Source: an uncultured Ruminococcus sp. | GTDB lineage: Bacteria > Bacillota > Clostridia > Oscillospirales > Ruminococcaceae | NCBI GenBank assembly: GCA_947627275.1 | Contig: CANQVK010000006.1 | Location: forward strand, 1-64,000 | Direction of reading: 5' to 3' | Length of the DNA: 64,000 bases | In this document: positions 15,497 to 25,700 of the stretch, piece by piece | Layout: each line of letters starts with the position of its first letter | How positions within the stretch are numbered: the stretch's first letter is position 1 | Made by a program: the position numbers and the translations under genes | The notes under the pieces: model-generated | Seen by the model: only the letters and a program-made list of their open reading frames with translations | What the model was told of the DNA's origin: nothing | Database searches by the model: none

Positions 15497-15586
15497 TGGC
15501 GCGGATTGAGAGATTTGAACTCTCGCGCCGGTTTCCCGACCTACTCCCTTAGCAGGGGAGCCCCTTCACCACTTGGGTAAATCCGC
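15497..15586 (-). tRNA. tRNA-Ser (anticodon GCT), CCA encoded
   Basis: The acceptor stem GCGGATT pairs with AATCCGC, the discriminator is G and CCA is encoded (15499-15497). The anticodon arm reads CTGCTAA, giving GCT (codons AGC/AGU). The long variable arm GTAGGTCGGGAAACCGGC is the serine class II mark, and the T arm is GAGAGTTCAAATCTCTC. It lies 31 bp downstream of the second serine tRNA. Confidence 0.97.
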
Positions 15587-15617
15587 AAATCGACATATTA
15601 CTGCGCCAAACAAAAAA

Positions 15618-15706
15618 TGGCGGAGAGGGTGGGATTCGAACCCACGTGACCGTTAAGTCAAACGGTTTTCAAGACCGCCTCGTTATGACCGCTTCGATAC
15701 CTCTCC
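15618..15706 (-). tRNA. tRNA-Ser (anticodon TGA), CCA encoded
   Basis: The acceptor GGAGAGG pairs with CCTCTCC, the discriminator is G and CCA is encoded (15620-15618). The anticodon loop CTTGAAA gives TGA (codons UCN). The long variable arm GTTTGACTTAACGGTCAC and T arm GTGGGTTCGAATCCCAC fit a class II serine tRNA. It is probably transcribed together with the GCT tRNA. Confidence 0.97.
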
Positions 15707-15923
15707 ATATTACACTGAAGGGAAGCTGCAATAAGACATCTCACGTTTCAGCTTTATTATTATACCACGGAAAAGAGAAAAAGTCAAGGAAAATCCAGAT
15801 TAATAATCAACAAATAATTTTCAACACTTTTATGCAATATGACTAAGCGTAAAAATAAGTTTAGCGCGATGCAAATGTTAATATGTAAAAAATATAAAAT
15901 TATATTTATTTTAAAAAATGTAC

Positions 15924-15952
15924 TTTACATCAAAGGGAATTTAGTGTAAAAT
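15924..15952 (+). promoter_or_regulatory. Promoter of the pyrH-polC block
   Basis: TTTACA, a 17-bp spacer and TAAAAT about 78 bp before the pyrH start. The region around is very A/T-rich. rpsB and tsf, which often precede pyrH, are not here, so this promoter likely starts the block. Confidence 0.65.
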
Positions 15953-16029
15953 ATATATAGTAATGTTTTTATTAAAGTGCATAAATCAGCAGAACTGATA
16001 TATGACCAAAAAATTGCGAGGTGCTAAAT

Positions 16030-16740
16030 ATGGAACCAAAGTATAAAAGGGTTTTGTTGAAACTCAGCGGCGAGGCTCTTGCCGGAGACAAGAAAAGCGG
16101 ACTTAACTATGATGTTATAACCAACATTTGTACAAGCATAAAAAAAGTGGTTGACGCAGGTGTTCAGGTCGCTATCGTTGTTGGCGGCGGCAATTTCTGG
16201 AGAGGACGCTCCAGCGGCGCAATGGACAGAACACGCGCGGATCATATCGGTATGCTGGCTACAGCTATGAATGCTCTTGCCGTTGCTGACGTTCTGGAAT
16301 CCCTCGGCTGCGAGGTACGGGTACAGACCGCTATTGCTATGCAGGCTGTTGCAGAGCCGTATATACGCAATCGTGCAGTCCGTCAGCTTGAAAAAGGCAG
16401 GGTCGTTATTTTTGGCTGCGGAACGGGAAATCCATTCTTCTCGACGGATACTGCCGCCTCCCTCAGAGCAAGCGAGATCGAGGCTGACATATTCCTGAAA
16501 GCAACTCTTGTAGACGGTGTTTACGATAAAGATCCTCATAAGTACGACGACGCAAAGAAGTACGACAAGCTTACCTTTTCTCGTTTTATTGTCGAGGGTC
16601 TGGGCGTTATGGATTCAACCGCCGCCGCAATGTGCCGTGATAATAAAAAGAAAATGCTCGTATTTGACCTCAGTCGTCCCGACAATATTTACGACGCTGT
16701 AATGGGCGAGAACATTGGTACCGTAGTTTCCGAAGAATAA
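16030..16740 (+). CDS. pyrH: UMP kinase
   Basis: 236 residues from ATG 16030, placed by GAGGTG six bases upstream rather than the in-frame GTG at 16021, which lies inside that site. PyrH phosphorylates UMP to UDP with ATP in pyrimidine nucleotide synthesis. It is a hexameric amino acid kinase-fold enzyme. Visible: [13 protein letters not shown] (phosphate loop), [47 protein letters not shown] and [14 protein letters not shown]. It heads the conserved pyrH-frr-uppS-cdsA order. Confidence 0.97.
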   Translation: MEPKYKRVLLKLSGEALAGDKKSGLNYDVITNICTSIKKVVDAGVQVAIVVGGGNFWRGRSSGAMDRTRADHIGMLATAMNALAVADVLESLGCEVRVQTAIAMQAVAEPYIRNRAVRQLEKGRVVIFGCGTGNPFFSTDTAASLRASEIEADIFLKATLVDGVYDKDPHKYDDAKKYDKLTFSRFIVEGLGVMDSTAAAMCRDNKKKMLVFDLSRPDNIYDAVMGENIGTVVSEE

Positions 16741-16772
16741 ATATAAATCAAATATCGAAAGGATTGATCACA

Positions 16773-17327
16773 ATGAAAGAAACAATTAATCATGCAAAGG
16801 AAAAAATGACAAAGAGCCTCAACGCTCTTGATAAAGAGTATGCGGCTATCCGTGCGGGACGTGCAAATCCTGCTGTTCTTGATAAGGTGCTGGTCGATTA
16901 TTACGGTTCGCCTACGCCCGTAAATCAGATGGCTGCCGTTTCCGTTGCGGAAGCAAGGATACTCGTTATCCAGCCGTGGGATAAATCTTCCCTTAAGCTT
17001 ATCGAGAAAGCTATCCAAGCGTCCGATATAGGCATTAACCCCACAAATGACGGCAACGTTATCCGCCTTGCTTTTCCTCAGCTTACCGAGGAAAGACGTA
17101 AGGAGCTATGCAAGTCTGTCAAGAAGCTCGGTGAGGACTGCAAGGTCGCTATCCGTTCGATTCGCCGTGACGCTATGGATAAGCTCAAAGCTATGAAGAA
17201 AAATTCCGAAATAACCGAGGACGAGCAGAAGGAAGGCGAGAAGAAGGTTCAGGATATTACCGATAAGTTCTGTGACGATGCAGACAAGGCGGTAGCTGCC
17301 AAGGAAAAAGAGATCATGACGGTTTAA
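16773..17327 (+). CDS. frr: Ribosome recycling factor
   Basis: 184 residues from ATG 16773, with GAAAGGA nine bases upstream. With EF-G, RRF splits the post-termination 70S ribosome. The three-helix bundle and small beta domain are recognisable: ALDKEYAAIRAGRANPAVLD, VDYYGSPTPVNQMAAVSV, ILVIQPWDKSSLKLIEKAI, SDIGINPTNDGNVIRLAFPQ and LTEERRKEL. Length is normal (about 185). It lies 32 bp after pyrH and 9 bp before uppS. Confidence 0.98.
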   Translation: MKETINHAKEKMTKSLNALDKEYAAIRAGRANPAVLDKVLVDYYGSPTPVNQMAAVSVAEARILVIQPWDKSSLKLIEKAIQASDIGINPTNDGNVIRLAFPQLTEERRKELCKSVKKLGEDCKVAIRSIRRDAMDKLKAMKKNSEITEDEQKEGEKKVQDITDKFCDDADKAVAAKEKEIMTV

Positions 17328-17336
17328 TGGTGGATT

Positions 17337-18071
17337 ATGGCTATATTCGGTAAAAAAGAAACGCTTACGCTTCCTGCGGAGCTGCCTAAGCACGTTGGTT
17401 TTATAATGGACGGCAACGGCAGATGGGCGAAAAAAAGAGGTCTGCCCCGTCCCTTCGGTCATAAAGAGGGAGCAAAGCAGTTTAAAAAAATTGTCCGTTA
17501 CTGCAAGGATATTGGTTTGCAGAATATTTCATTTTACGCTTTTTCAACTGAAAACTGGCAGCGTCCTACAGACGAGATAAATACGATAATGGAGCTTTTC
17601 CGCGAATATATCGTTGATGTACGAAACTTTCTCAGCGAAAATACGCGTATGATCTTTCTCGGCGACAAATCGGCGTTTGACGATGACTTGCAGGAGAAAA
17701 TGATCAAGCTCGAGGAGGACACCGCTCATTATACGGAAATGACGCTTATGATGGCTGTCAATTACGGCGGACGCAGCGAGCTTGCACATGCGGCGAGGAT
17801 CCTTGCTCAAAAGGCTGTAAACGGCGAGATAAAGCCGGAGGACATAAACGAGCAGTCCATAGCAAACGAGCTTTATACTAAAGGTATACCCGATGTTGAC
17901 CTTGTTATCCGTCCTTCGGGCGAACTCAGGCTCTCTAACTATCTGATATGGCAGTGCGCCTATGCGGAATACTATTTCACGGACGTTCTATGGCCCGACT
18001 TTACCCCTGCGGAGCTTGACAAGGCGCTTATTGAATTTGACAGACGAAACCGCCGCTTCGGAGGTGTGTGA
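17337..18071 (+). CDS. uppS: Isoprenyl transferase (undecaprenyl diphosphate synthase)
   Basis: 244 residues. UppS makes the C55 cis-polyprenyl diphosphate that carries wall precursors across the membrane. Motifs: HVGFIMDGNGRWAKKRG (catalytic Asp25), FSTENWQRP, MMAVNYGGRSEL and the C-terminal substrate site DLVIRPSGELRLSNYLIWQ with AYAEYYFTD. The usual RTSGEQRLSN reads RPSGELRLSN, a mild variation. The ribosome site is weak (TGGTGG), so translation may be coupled to frr. The downstream cdsA start lies one base after the stop. Confidence 0.96.
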   Translation: MAIFGKKETLTLPAELPKHVGFIMDGNGRWAKKRGLPRPFGHKEGAKQFKKIVRYCKDIGLQNISFYAFSTENWQRPTDEINTIMELFREYIVDVRNFLSENTRMIFLGDKSAFDDDLQEKMIKLEEDTAHYTEMTLMMAVNYGGRSELAHAARILAQKAVNGEIKPEDINEQSIANELYTKGIPDVDLVIRPSGELRLSNYLIWQCAYAEYYFTDVLWPDFTPAELDKALIEFDRRNRRFGGV

Positions 18072-18072
18072 C

Positions 18073-18966
18073 TTGCTTACACGTATTATATCGGCAATTA
18101 TCGGAATTTCTGTTGCAATAACGGTGCTTTTTCTGCATAAAACAATAGTTTTTCCCATAGCTATTGCAGCGGTAATAGGTATAATGCTGTTTGAACTTGT
18201 AAGGGCGGTCAAGCTTGAAAAGTGTATTCCTATACTCGTATCTGCGGAAATATGCGGAATATCATTGCCGCTGATCTATCATCAATGGTACGTTACTTTG
18301 TACAATGAAAAAGAGTGGTATAACGGCTTTATAGACGCGCACAATATTATTACATTCGGTATAACTCTTTTATGCTCCTTTGTTATATTTGTTACGTGGC
18401 TCAACAAGCATAAAGAGATACAGTACAGTCAGATATTTTTTGTGCTTGCGTGTATGGTGCTTGTACCTCATGCAATGTCAACAATAGTGCTAATTGAGGA
18501 GCAGGCAGGCGAACACAGCGTGTTCTTTATCGTGATGGGACTTTGCGGTGCATGGATAGCCGATTCGGGCGCATATTTCACGGGTGTTGCGATAGGCAAG
18601 CATAAGTTATGTCCTGAAATCAGTCCGAAAAAGACTATCGAGGGATTTGTCGGAGGCATTATTTCGACAGCAGTCGTATTTGCTGCGGCATTTTTCGTAT
18701 ACAACAGATTTATTGCCGAAAATCCCCTTGAACTCGATGCAGTGCGGTATATTCTTGTTGCGGCTGCCGGAATGGTCTGTGCGGTGATCGGTACGGTAGG
18801 CGACTTATCGGCGTCTATGGTAAAAAGGCAGATCGGTTTCAAGGATTACGGCAAGATCATGCCCGGACACGGCGGACTTATGGACAGATTTGACAGCGTA
18901 CTTTTTGTACTGCCGACTTTTTATATGTTCGTGAAGATCATAGGCATTATAGATATTAGTTGGTAA
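18073..18966 (+). CDS. cdsA: Phosphatidate cytidylyltransferase
   Basis: 297 residues from TTG 18073, chosen since GGAGGTGTG at the end of uppS lies 5-12 bases upstream and the first helix starts at once (LLTRIISAIIGISVAITVLF). CdsA makes CDP-diacylglycerol from phosphatidate and CTP, the branch point of phospholipid synthesis. About eight membrane helices are seen, with the conserved GAWIADSGAYFTG, SPKKTIEGFVGG and the family signature SMVKRQIGFKDYGKIMPGHG followed by GLMDRFDS. It is co-transcribed with uppS. Confidence 0.95.
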   Translation: MLTRIISAIIGISVAITVLFLHKTIVFPIAIAAVIGIMLFELVRAVKLEKCIPILVSAEICGISLPLIYHQWYVTLYNEKEWYNGFIDAHNIITFGITLLCSFVIFVTWLNKHKEIQYSQIFFVLACMVLVPHAMSTIVLIEEQAGEHSVFFIVMGLCGAWIADSGAYFTGVAIGKHKLCPEISPKKTIEGFVGGIISTAVVFAAAFFVYNRFIAENPLELDAVRYILVAAAGMVCAVIGTVGDLSASMVKRQIGFKDYGKIMPGHGGLMDRFDSVLFVLPTFYMFVKIIGIIDISW

Positions 18967-18980
18967 AATATAAAACTAAT

Positions 18981-19015
18981 GAAAGGCGACAATTAACGTT
19001 GCCTTTCGTATTTTA
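18981..19015 (+). terminator. Weak terminator between cdsA and dxr
   Basis: GAAAGGCGAC and GTTGCCTTTC pair around AATTAAC, followed by GTATTTTA. The tail is poor in T, so it probably attenuates rather than ends the transcript. Confidence 0.5.
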
Positions 19016-19078
19016 AAGAAAAATATTTCATACAATTTTCAAAAATACATAATTATCCTCACAAGGAGATATAATATT

Positions 19079-20221
19079 ATGAAAAAAGTTTCTATTTTAG
19101 GCTCGACGGGTTCAATTGGTACGCAGTCTATAGAGGTCTGCGAAAAGCACGGACTGGAGATAACTGCCGTTGCAGCGCACAGCAGTATTGATATGCTTGA
19201 AGAACAGGCGAGAAAGTTCAAGCCTGAATGCGTCGGAATATACAAAGAGGATAAATACAAGGAGCTGAAAAGCCGTCTTGCCGATACGAATATCAAGGTT
19301 CTCTGCGGTATGGACGGTCTATGTGAAATTGCCTCGCTTGAACAGAATGACATTGTATTAAATTCAGTTGTCGGAATGGTAGGACTTCTGCCAACTCTCA
19401 CAGCTATAAACGCCGGAAAGGACGTTGCGCTTGCAAACAAGGAAACGCTTGTTGCGGGCGGTGAAATAGTGATGTCGTCGGCAAAGGCAAAGGGGGTTAA
19501 GATTTATCCTGTTGACAGCGAGCATTCGGCGATATTCCAGTGCTTGCAGGGAAACAAGCGTGAACAGCTTAACAAGATAATACTTACGGCTTCAGGAGGC
19601 CCTTTTTACGGATATTCCTATGAACAGCTTCAAAATGTAACAAAGGCGGACGCCCTGAAGCATCCGAACTGGGACATGGGCAGCAAAATAACAATAGATT
19701 CGGCTACTCTTATGAATAAGGGACTGGAATTCATTGAAGCGAAATGGCTTTTCGACCTTGACCCCGAGCAGATAGAAATAGTTGTACACCGTCAGAGCAT
19801 TATCCATTCTGCGGTAGAATACAAGGATTTTGCCGTTATAGCGCAGTTGGGCGTACCTGATATGAAGATCCCGATCCAGTATTCCCTGCTTTATCCCGAC
19901 CGAGTGGAATGTCCGACAAAGCAGTTGTCTCTTACGGATTACGGTACGCTGACATTCGGAAAACCTGATTATGAGACTTTCAAGTGTCTCAGTGCGGCTA
20001 TTGAGGCGATCTCACGGGGAGGTTCGTATCCGTGTCTCGTAAATTCCGCTAATGAGGAGGCTGTCAGAGCGTTTCTCAACGATGAGATACGATTTATCCA
20101 AATAGGGGAGATAGTATCTTCGGTACTGGAGAATTTTCCGAAAACGGAAATATCTTCATATGAGGACGTTGCAGCGGCTGATAAGGCGGCAAGAGAATAT
20201 GTAAGAGGTCTTATTGATTAA
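19079..20221 (+). CDS. dxr: 1-deoxy-D-xylulose 5-phosphate reductoisomerase
   Basis: 380 residues, ATG 19079 after AAGGAGA. Dxr converts DOXP to MEP with NADPH, the committed step of MEP isoprenoid synthesis, feeding UppS. Visible: the NADPH site ILGSTGSIGTQSIEV, ALANKETLVAGGE, PVDSEHSAIFQCLQG, the metal and substrate region LTASGGPF then HPNWDMGSKITIDSATLMNK and GLEFIEAKWLF, and HRQSIIHSAVEY. Length is standard. It shares this block with ispG, the sixth enzyme of the same pathway. Confidence 0.98.
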   Translation: MKKVSILGSTGSIGTQSIEVCEKHGLEITAVAAHSSIDMLEEQARKFKPECVGIYKEDKYKELKSRLADTNIKVLCGMDGLCEIASLEQNDIVLNSVVGMVGLLPTLTAINAGKDVALANKETLVAGGEIVMSSAKAKGVKIYPVDSEHSAIFQCLQGNKREQLNKIILTASGGPFYGYSYEQLQNVTKADALKHPNWDMGSKITIDSATLMNKGLEFIEAKWLFDLDPEQIEIVVHRQSIIHSAVEYKDFAVIAQLGVPDMKIPIQYSLLYPDRVECPTKQLSLTDYGTLTFGKPDYETFKCLSAAIEAISRGGSYPCLVNSANEEAVRAFLNDEIRFIQIGEIVSSVLENFPKTEISSYEDVAAADKAAREYVRGLID

Positions 20222-20295
20222 AGTCAGCCTCTAAAACCTCTTTTTGCTTAACCAAACAGTTTTTTAGAAGTCACCTAAATTTGAAAGGATATACT

Positions 20296-21348
20296 ATGGG
20301 TATAGTTATTGCGTTATTGATTTTCGGTTTGATAGTCACAGTCCATGAATTCGGTCACTTTATATGTGCAAAGCTCAGCAAGGTGAAGGTTCTGGAATTT
20401 TCTGTAGGAATGGGACCTAAGCTTATTCAGAAGCAGTTCGGTGAAACAATGTATTCACTGCGGCTTCTCCCTGTCGGCGGCTTCTGCTCAATGGAGGGCG
20501 AGGACAGTTCTGAGGAGGATGCAAGAAGTTTTCGTCAGGCGAAGCTGTGGAAAAGAATGGTTATCCTTGCTGCCGGAGCAATTATGAATTTTATTCTTGG
20601 GCTGATAACTGTGACCGCTATGGTTTGCATGATGAAGGATATTCCCACAACGCAGATAAGCGGATTCAGCGGAGTTAAAAACGAGGACGGAACTGCAACA
20701 TATTATGCTCAGAGCTACAAGACTGGTCTGCGTCACAACGATAAAATCGTCGAGATCGACGGCACCCCGATCTTCAGCAGTCTTGACCTTGATTTTATGC
20801 TTATATCAACAGGCGACGAGGTTCACGACGTTGTAGTAAAGCGTGACGGAAAACGCCTGAAACTTGACGATGTTACCTTTCATGACGAGAAAAACGGCGG
20901 TACTATAGATTTTGGAATCGTTTATCTTGAAAAAACGCCTCTCAGCGTTATAAAGCATTCAGGCGAAACGTTTCTTTCCATGGGTCATGTTGTGGGACTT
21001 TCGTTAAAGCAGCTCGTGACTGGAAAAGTGAGCAAGAGCGAAGTTTCAGGGCCTGTGGGTGTTGTGACAACGATAAGTGAGACGACTCAGCAGGCGAAAT
21101 CCGTTGAGGACGCTGTTTTCAGCCTGCTCTACATGACATCGCTTATAACCGTAAACCTTGGCATTATAAATCTTATGCCTGTTCCGGGACTTGACGGCGG
21201 ACGTCTGCTTTTTTGTATTATCGAACTTATTCGCCGCAAACCTGTGAAGCCTGAACATGAGGGCTACGTTCATCTTGCAGGTTTGGTTCTGATTTTTGGC
21301 GTAATGATCTTTGCAACGTTCAACGACATTGTAAAGCTATTTAAATAA
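20296..21348 (+). CDS. rseP: RIP metalloprotease, site-2 protease family
   Basis: 350 residues from ATG 20296 with AAAGGA upstream. Site-2 proteases cut membrane helices of anti-sigma factors and leftover signal peptides. The zinc motif HEFGH lies in the first helix (FGLIVTVHEFGHFICAK), the second metal site in NLMPVPGLDGGRLLF, and one PDZ domain sits between (TGLRHNDKIVEIDGTPIFSS). Four membrane helices are expected. The position between dxr and ispG is common in Clostridia. In this organism it could act on anti-sigma factors such as the one next to the ECF sigma factor at 49.4 kb, but no evidence ties them. Confidence 0.95.
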   Translation: MGIVIALLIFGLIVTVHEFGHFICAKLSKVKVLEFSVGMGPKLIQKQFGETMYSLRLLPVGGFCSMEGEDSSEEDARSFRQAKLWKRMVILAAGAIMNFILGLITVTAMVCMMKDIPTTQISGFSGVKNEDGTATYYAQSYKTGLRHNDKIVEIDGTPIFSSLDLDFMLISTGDEVHDVVVKRDGKRLKLDDVTFHDEKNGGTIDFGIVYLEKTPLSVIKHSGETFLSMGHVVGLSLKQLVTGKVSKSEVSGPVGVVTTISETTQQAKSVEDAVFSLLYMTSLITVNLGIINLMPVPGLDGGRLLFCIIELIRRKPVKPEHEGYVHLAGLVLIFGVMIFATFNDIVKLFK

Positions 21349-21404
21349 GACTGCCGTTTCTGCGGTCGTATTTGTTTACCACTGTCTACAACTTAAGCTG
21401 GGGG

Positions 21405-21550
21405 ACTCTGGCTTATCGCCCCGTCCCCTCTGCCCTTCGGGCATCTCCCCACCCGTGGGGAGTCACCCCTGCACCCCCTGCCAAAGGGGTGACCCCTTTG
21501 GAATCTCTGCTTTCGTATATTTCTACCCCGAATGGGGTAGAAATATACGA
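21405..21550. repeat. Cluster of GC-rich hairpins in the rseP-ispG spacer
   Basis: Four palindromes in a row: GCCCTTCGGGC, CTCCCCACCCGTGGGGAG, CCAAAGGGGTGACCCCTTTG (21481-21500, arms of 10) and a 38-bp one with 17-bp perfect arms, TCGTATATTTCTACCCC and its complement around GAAT (21513-21550). They fill most of the 375-bp spacer. No gene is convincing; the remaining part has only the ispG ribosome site and a possible D-end relic at 21637. Confidence 0.8.
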
Positions 21551-21723
21551 CATGGATTCAAAAAATCTCCCTATGACAAGAAATGAAATGAGATAAAATC
21601 GCTTAAGTTGCGGATAGTGATTTGTTGATTGCAATAAGAGCCAGTTTAGTAACTCGATACGATCGTCTTGCTTTTGGTTACGCAGTTTCTTGATTTTTGA
21701 ATATTTTGTAAAGGAGAAGCCTT

Positions 21724-22761
21724 ATGAGAAAAATAAGACCCGTTAAAGTCGGCGGCTGCGTTCTTGACGGCAGTCACATCTACATACAATCTATGCTGAA
21801 CGTTCCTTCCTACGACATTGAGGGAAGCGTAAAACAGGCTGTAGAACTGGAAAAGGCAGGCTGTGAGATCGTTCGTGCCGCTATACCCGATATGGAGGCT
21901 ATAAAACTTATTCCGGCGATCAAGGAAGCAGTGAAGATACCTCTTGTTGCGGACATTCATTTTGACTACCGTCTTGCTATTGAAGCCGCGGCGGCAGGAG
22001 TGGACAAAATACGCATAAATCCGGGAAATATAGGAGATCTTGACAGAGTAAAGGCTGTTGCCGACGCATGTCGTTCCAGAGATCTGCCTATACGTATCGG
22101 CGTGAACTCGGGTTCTTTGGAGAAAGAGCTTTTAGCTAAATACGGTTCTCCCACACCAGAAGCGCTTGTGGAAAGCGCATTGAATCATGCAGCGCTTCTG
22201 GAGCGTTTCGACTTTGACGATATAGTTATATCCATAAAGTCCTCAGACGTAAACAGAATGATAGCATGTTATCGTCTTGCGGCGGAAAAATGCAATTATC
22301 CGCTTCATCTGGGCGTTACCGAAGCCGGTACGGAACGTATGGGACTTATCAAATCCGCTGTCGGAATAGGTTCGCTGCTGTGCGACGGTATAGGGGAGAC
22401 TATTCGCGTGTCTCTTACAGACGAGCCTGTTAAGGAAATCGAAGCGGCTAAGGACATTCTTAAATGTATAGGAAAAAGAAAGGGCGTTACTATCGTTTCA
22501 TGTCCTACATGCGGACGTACTCGTATTGACCTTATCGGTACGGCTAAAAAAGTTGAAGCTGCACTTTCCGATTCAGAAAAAGATATTACTGTAGCCGTTA
22601 TGGGCTGTGTTGTAAACGGTCCGGGAGAAGCGAGAGAGGCAGACGTTGGAATCGCAGGAGGAGACGGCTGTGCGGTGATTTTCAGAAAAGACGGTACGCA
22701 GCGCAAGATCAAGGAGGAGGATATTGTTTCCGAACTTCTTGCGGAGGTTGAAAAGCTTTGA
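21724..22761 (+). CDS. ispG: 4-hydroxy-3-methylbut-2-en-1-yl diphosphate synthase
   Basis: 345 residues, ATG 21724 with AAAGGAGAAG upstream. IspG reductively opens MEcPP to HMBPP using a [4Fe-4S] cluster. The TIM barrel starts RPVKVGGCVLDGSHIYIQSM; VADIHFDYRLA, DKIRINPGNIG and RIGVNSGSLEKELL are typical. The cluster domain has SCPTCGRTRIDL and MGCVVNGPGEAREADVGIAG, which supply three cysteines. This is the short bacterial form without the middle insert. Its stop overlaps the polC TTG start. Confidence 0.97.
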   Translation: MRKIRPVKVGGCVLDGSHIYIQSMLNVPSYDIEGSVKQAVELEKAGCEIVRAAIPDMEAIKLIPAIKEAVKIPLVADIHFDYRLAIEAAAAGVDKIRINPGNIGDLDRVKAVADACRSRDLPIRIGVNSGSLEKELLAKYGSPTPEALVESALNHAALLERFDFDDIVISIKSSDVNRMIACYRLAAEKCNYPLHLGVTEAGTERMGLIKSAVGIGSLLCDGIGETIRVSLTDEPVKEIEAAKDILKCIGKRKGVTIVSCPTCGRTRIDLIGTAKKVEAALSDSEKDITVAVMGCVVNGPGEAREADVGIAGGDGCAVIFRKDGTQRKIKEEDIVSELLAEVEKL

Positions 22762-25700
22762 ATATAAATCTATCGGATTTTTTGAAGGAATACTGTCCGG
22801 ATATTCCCGATTCTGTGAGGAACGGTCGTATATATAAGCTGACTTATTCGGAAAATTTGAAGCATTTTTCTTTTTTTGCCGAGTTTAAAAATATTGTGCC
22901 GTACAAGGACATTTTTGCATTTGACAGCGCCGTTGCAAAGACTATAGACGTGGAATCGGTTCGGCTGAATCCCCGATATTCCAAAGAGCTTTTCGATTTG
23001 AACTGTATGGACGGACTTATCGAAATGCTGAAGCGTGATGTTTCCGTTGTGAACGGTTTTCTCAATGATGCGGAAATGGCTTTAAAAGGTGATGTACTGC
23101 AAATAGAGCTGAAACACGGCGGACTTGATATGCTCGCTAAGGGCGGCTTCTGCCGAAAGCTTTCTCAGATGATATATAATCAGTTCGGCGTAAGAATAGA
23201 GATAGAGCTTAACGGCAATGACGCGGTGGATCATGATGAATATGATGAAATGATCGAAAAAATGGCGTCAGAGCTTCCCGATTACAGTTATCAGCTTACT
23301 CCCGAAAAATCTCCCGAGGAGCTTCATAATGAAGCGGCAGCTGCGGCTGTTCCGACGCAGACGATCGACAAGGGCGGAGCAGATCTGATTTTCGACAGCG
23401 AATCGGCGGAAATTGTCAGGGGACGGGCTATACGCGAGACTCCCGTTGCTATTTCGGAAGCTGTCGGCTGTCTCGGCAATAAGGCGACGCTTCTCGGAGA
23501 TGTTTTCTCTAAGGAAGTCAAGGAGCTAAAAACAGGCAATACCGTTATAACCTACGGATTCACGGATTACAGCGGTTCGATATTGATAAAAATATTCGTC
23601 AAAAAAGGCGATGAGGAGCTTGAAAAGCTTTCGTCCTTCAAGCCGGGGGTTACATTCCTTGTATCGGGAAAAATAGATTATGACGATTATGCTCATGACA
23701 TCTGTATTAATCCTAATTCGCTGATCAAGGTCAAGCGTATTCCGAAAATGGACAAATATCCCGAAAAGCGTGTGGAACTTCACTGTCACAGCAATATGTC
23801 GGCTATGGACGCAGTTACAGACCCGGTAAGGCTCATTACCCGAGCCGCGGAATGGGGACATCAGGCAATGGCTATAACCGATCACGGCTGCGTTCAGGCG
23901 TTTCCTGACTGTATGTATAATATGCCGAAGAATTTCAAGGTCATCTACGGCATGGAGGCTTATGTTGTCAACGATATTGACCGTGAGCTTATACTCAAAC
24001 ATCCCGATCAGAGGGAGCTTAACGGCGAAGTTATTATATTCGACGTTGAGACGACAGGACTTAGTTTTTCAACGGACAGGCTTACAAGCATTGCTGCTGT
24101 GAAGGTAAAAAATTTACAGAACGTTGACACCTTTGAAACCTACGTTAATCCGGGCAAGCATATACCCGAAAAAATAACGGAGCTTACGGGAATTACAGAC
24201 GATATGGTCAAGGACGCTCCGGGCGAAGCGGAAGCTGTTCGCAAGTTCATGGAATTTTGCGGAAACAAGCCGATACTGGTCGCCCACAATGCAAATTTCG
24301 ATATTACGATGATAAGGGAGGTTTGCAGGAGGAACGATATAGATTTTGACTTTAACTGGCTGGATACTCTTATACTATGTCAGGCAATGCTGCCGACTAT
24401 CGGACGGCATAAGCTGAATATTGTGGCAAAAGCGCTGAAATTAGGTAATTTTGAGCATCACCGTGCCGATCAGGACGCGCTTATTTTATCAAAAATTTAT
24501 ATCGAGCTTGTGGGTCGTCTCAAATCCCAGAGGGGCTATACTCATATTGAGCAAATAAACGAACTTATACATGATATAGACGTAAAAAAACTAAAATCCT
24601 ATCATCAGATAATTCTTGTCAGAAGTCAGGCGGGACTTAAAAATCTCTATCGTCTTGTATCAGTCAGCAACCTCGACTACTTCTACAAAAAACCGCTTAT
24701 TCCAAAATCTGTTCTTTTGGAACATCGCGAGGGACTGATATTCGGAAGCGCATGCGAGGCAGGCGAACTGTTTCAGGCAATGCTTGCCAAGAAATCTGAA
24801 AGCAAAATAGAGGAGCTTGCCGGATTTTACGATTACCTCGAAATACAGCCCGTCTGCAACAATGAATTTATGGTTCGCGAGGGAACTGCCGCTGACGAAG
24901 AGGAGCTTCGTGACTACAACCGCAGAATAATTTCTCTCGGTGAAAAATTGAATATTCCCGTATGCGCTACCTGCGATGTTCATTTTATGGATCCGAAGGA
25001 CGCTGTTTACCGCAAAATAATCCTTACAAGCATGGGCTTTAAGGACGCTGAAAATCAGGCTATGCTTTACTTCCGCACAACAGATGAGATGCTTGCGGAA
25101 TTTGCTTATCTCGGCGAGGAAAAGGCAAAAGAGGTCGTTATTACCAATACCAACGCTATTGCCGATATGGTCGAGATAGTTCGTCCGATACCGAAGGGTA
25201 CGTTTACTCCAACTATCGACGGCGCAGAAGAAGATCTTGTGCGCATAACCCATGATAAGGCTTATGAAATTTACGGAAATCCTCTGCCGGAGCTGGTTGA
25301 AAAACGTCTTGACCGCGAGCTTTCTTCCATTATAAAGCACGGCTTCTCCGTACTTTATATCATAGCCCAGAAGCTTGTGTGGAATTCTGTTGACAACGGT
25401 TATCTTGTAGGCTCGAGAGGTTCGGTAGGTTCGTCGTTTGTGGCTTCAATGGCAGGCATTTCGGAGGTAAATCCGCTTCCGCCGCACTATATATGTCCGA
25501 ACTGCGAATGCAAGTACAGTGAATTTATTCTTGACGGAAAATACGGCTCGGGCTTTGACCTGCCCCCGAAAAATTGTCCTAAGTGCGGTACGGATATGCT
25601 CCGTGAGGGTCACGATATACCTTTCGAGACATTTTTGGGATTTGACGGCGATAAAGCTCCCGATATCGACCTGAACTTTTCGGGCGAGTATCAGTTTTAT

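Noticed and set aside
22305..22712. Long minus-strand frames inside ispG, polC, cdsA and glgA
   Set aside because: They are shadows of strongly conserved plus- or minus-strand genes and have no ribosome sites or protein motifs.
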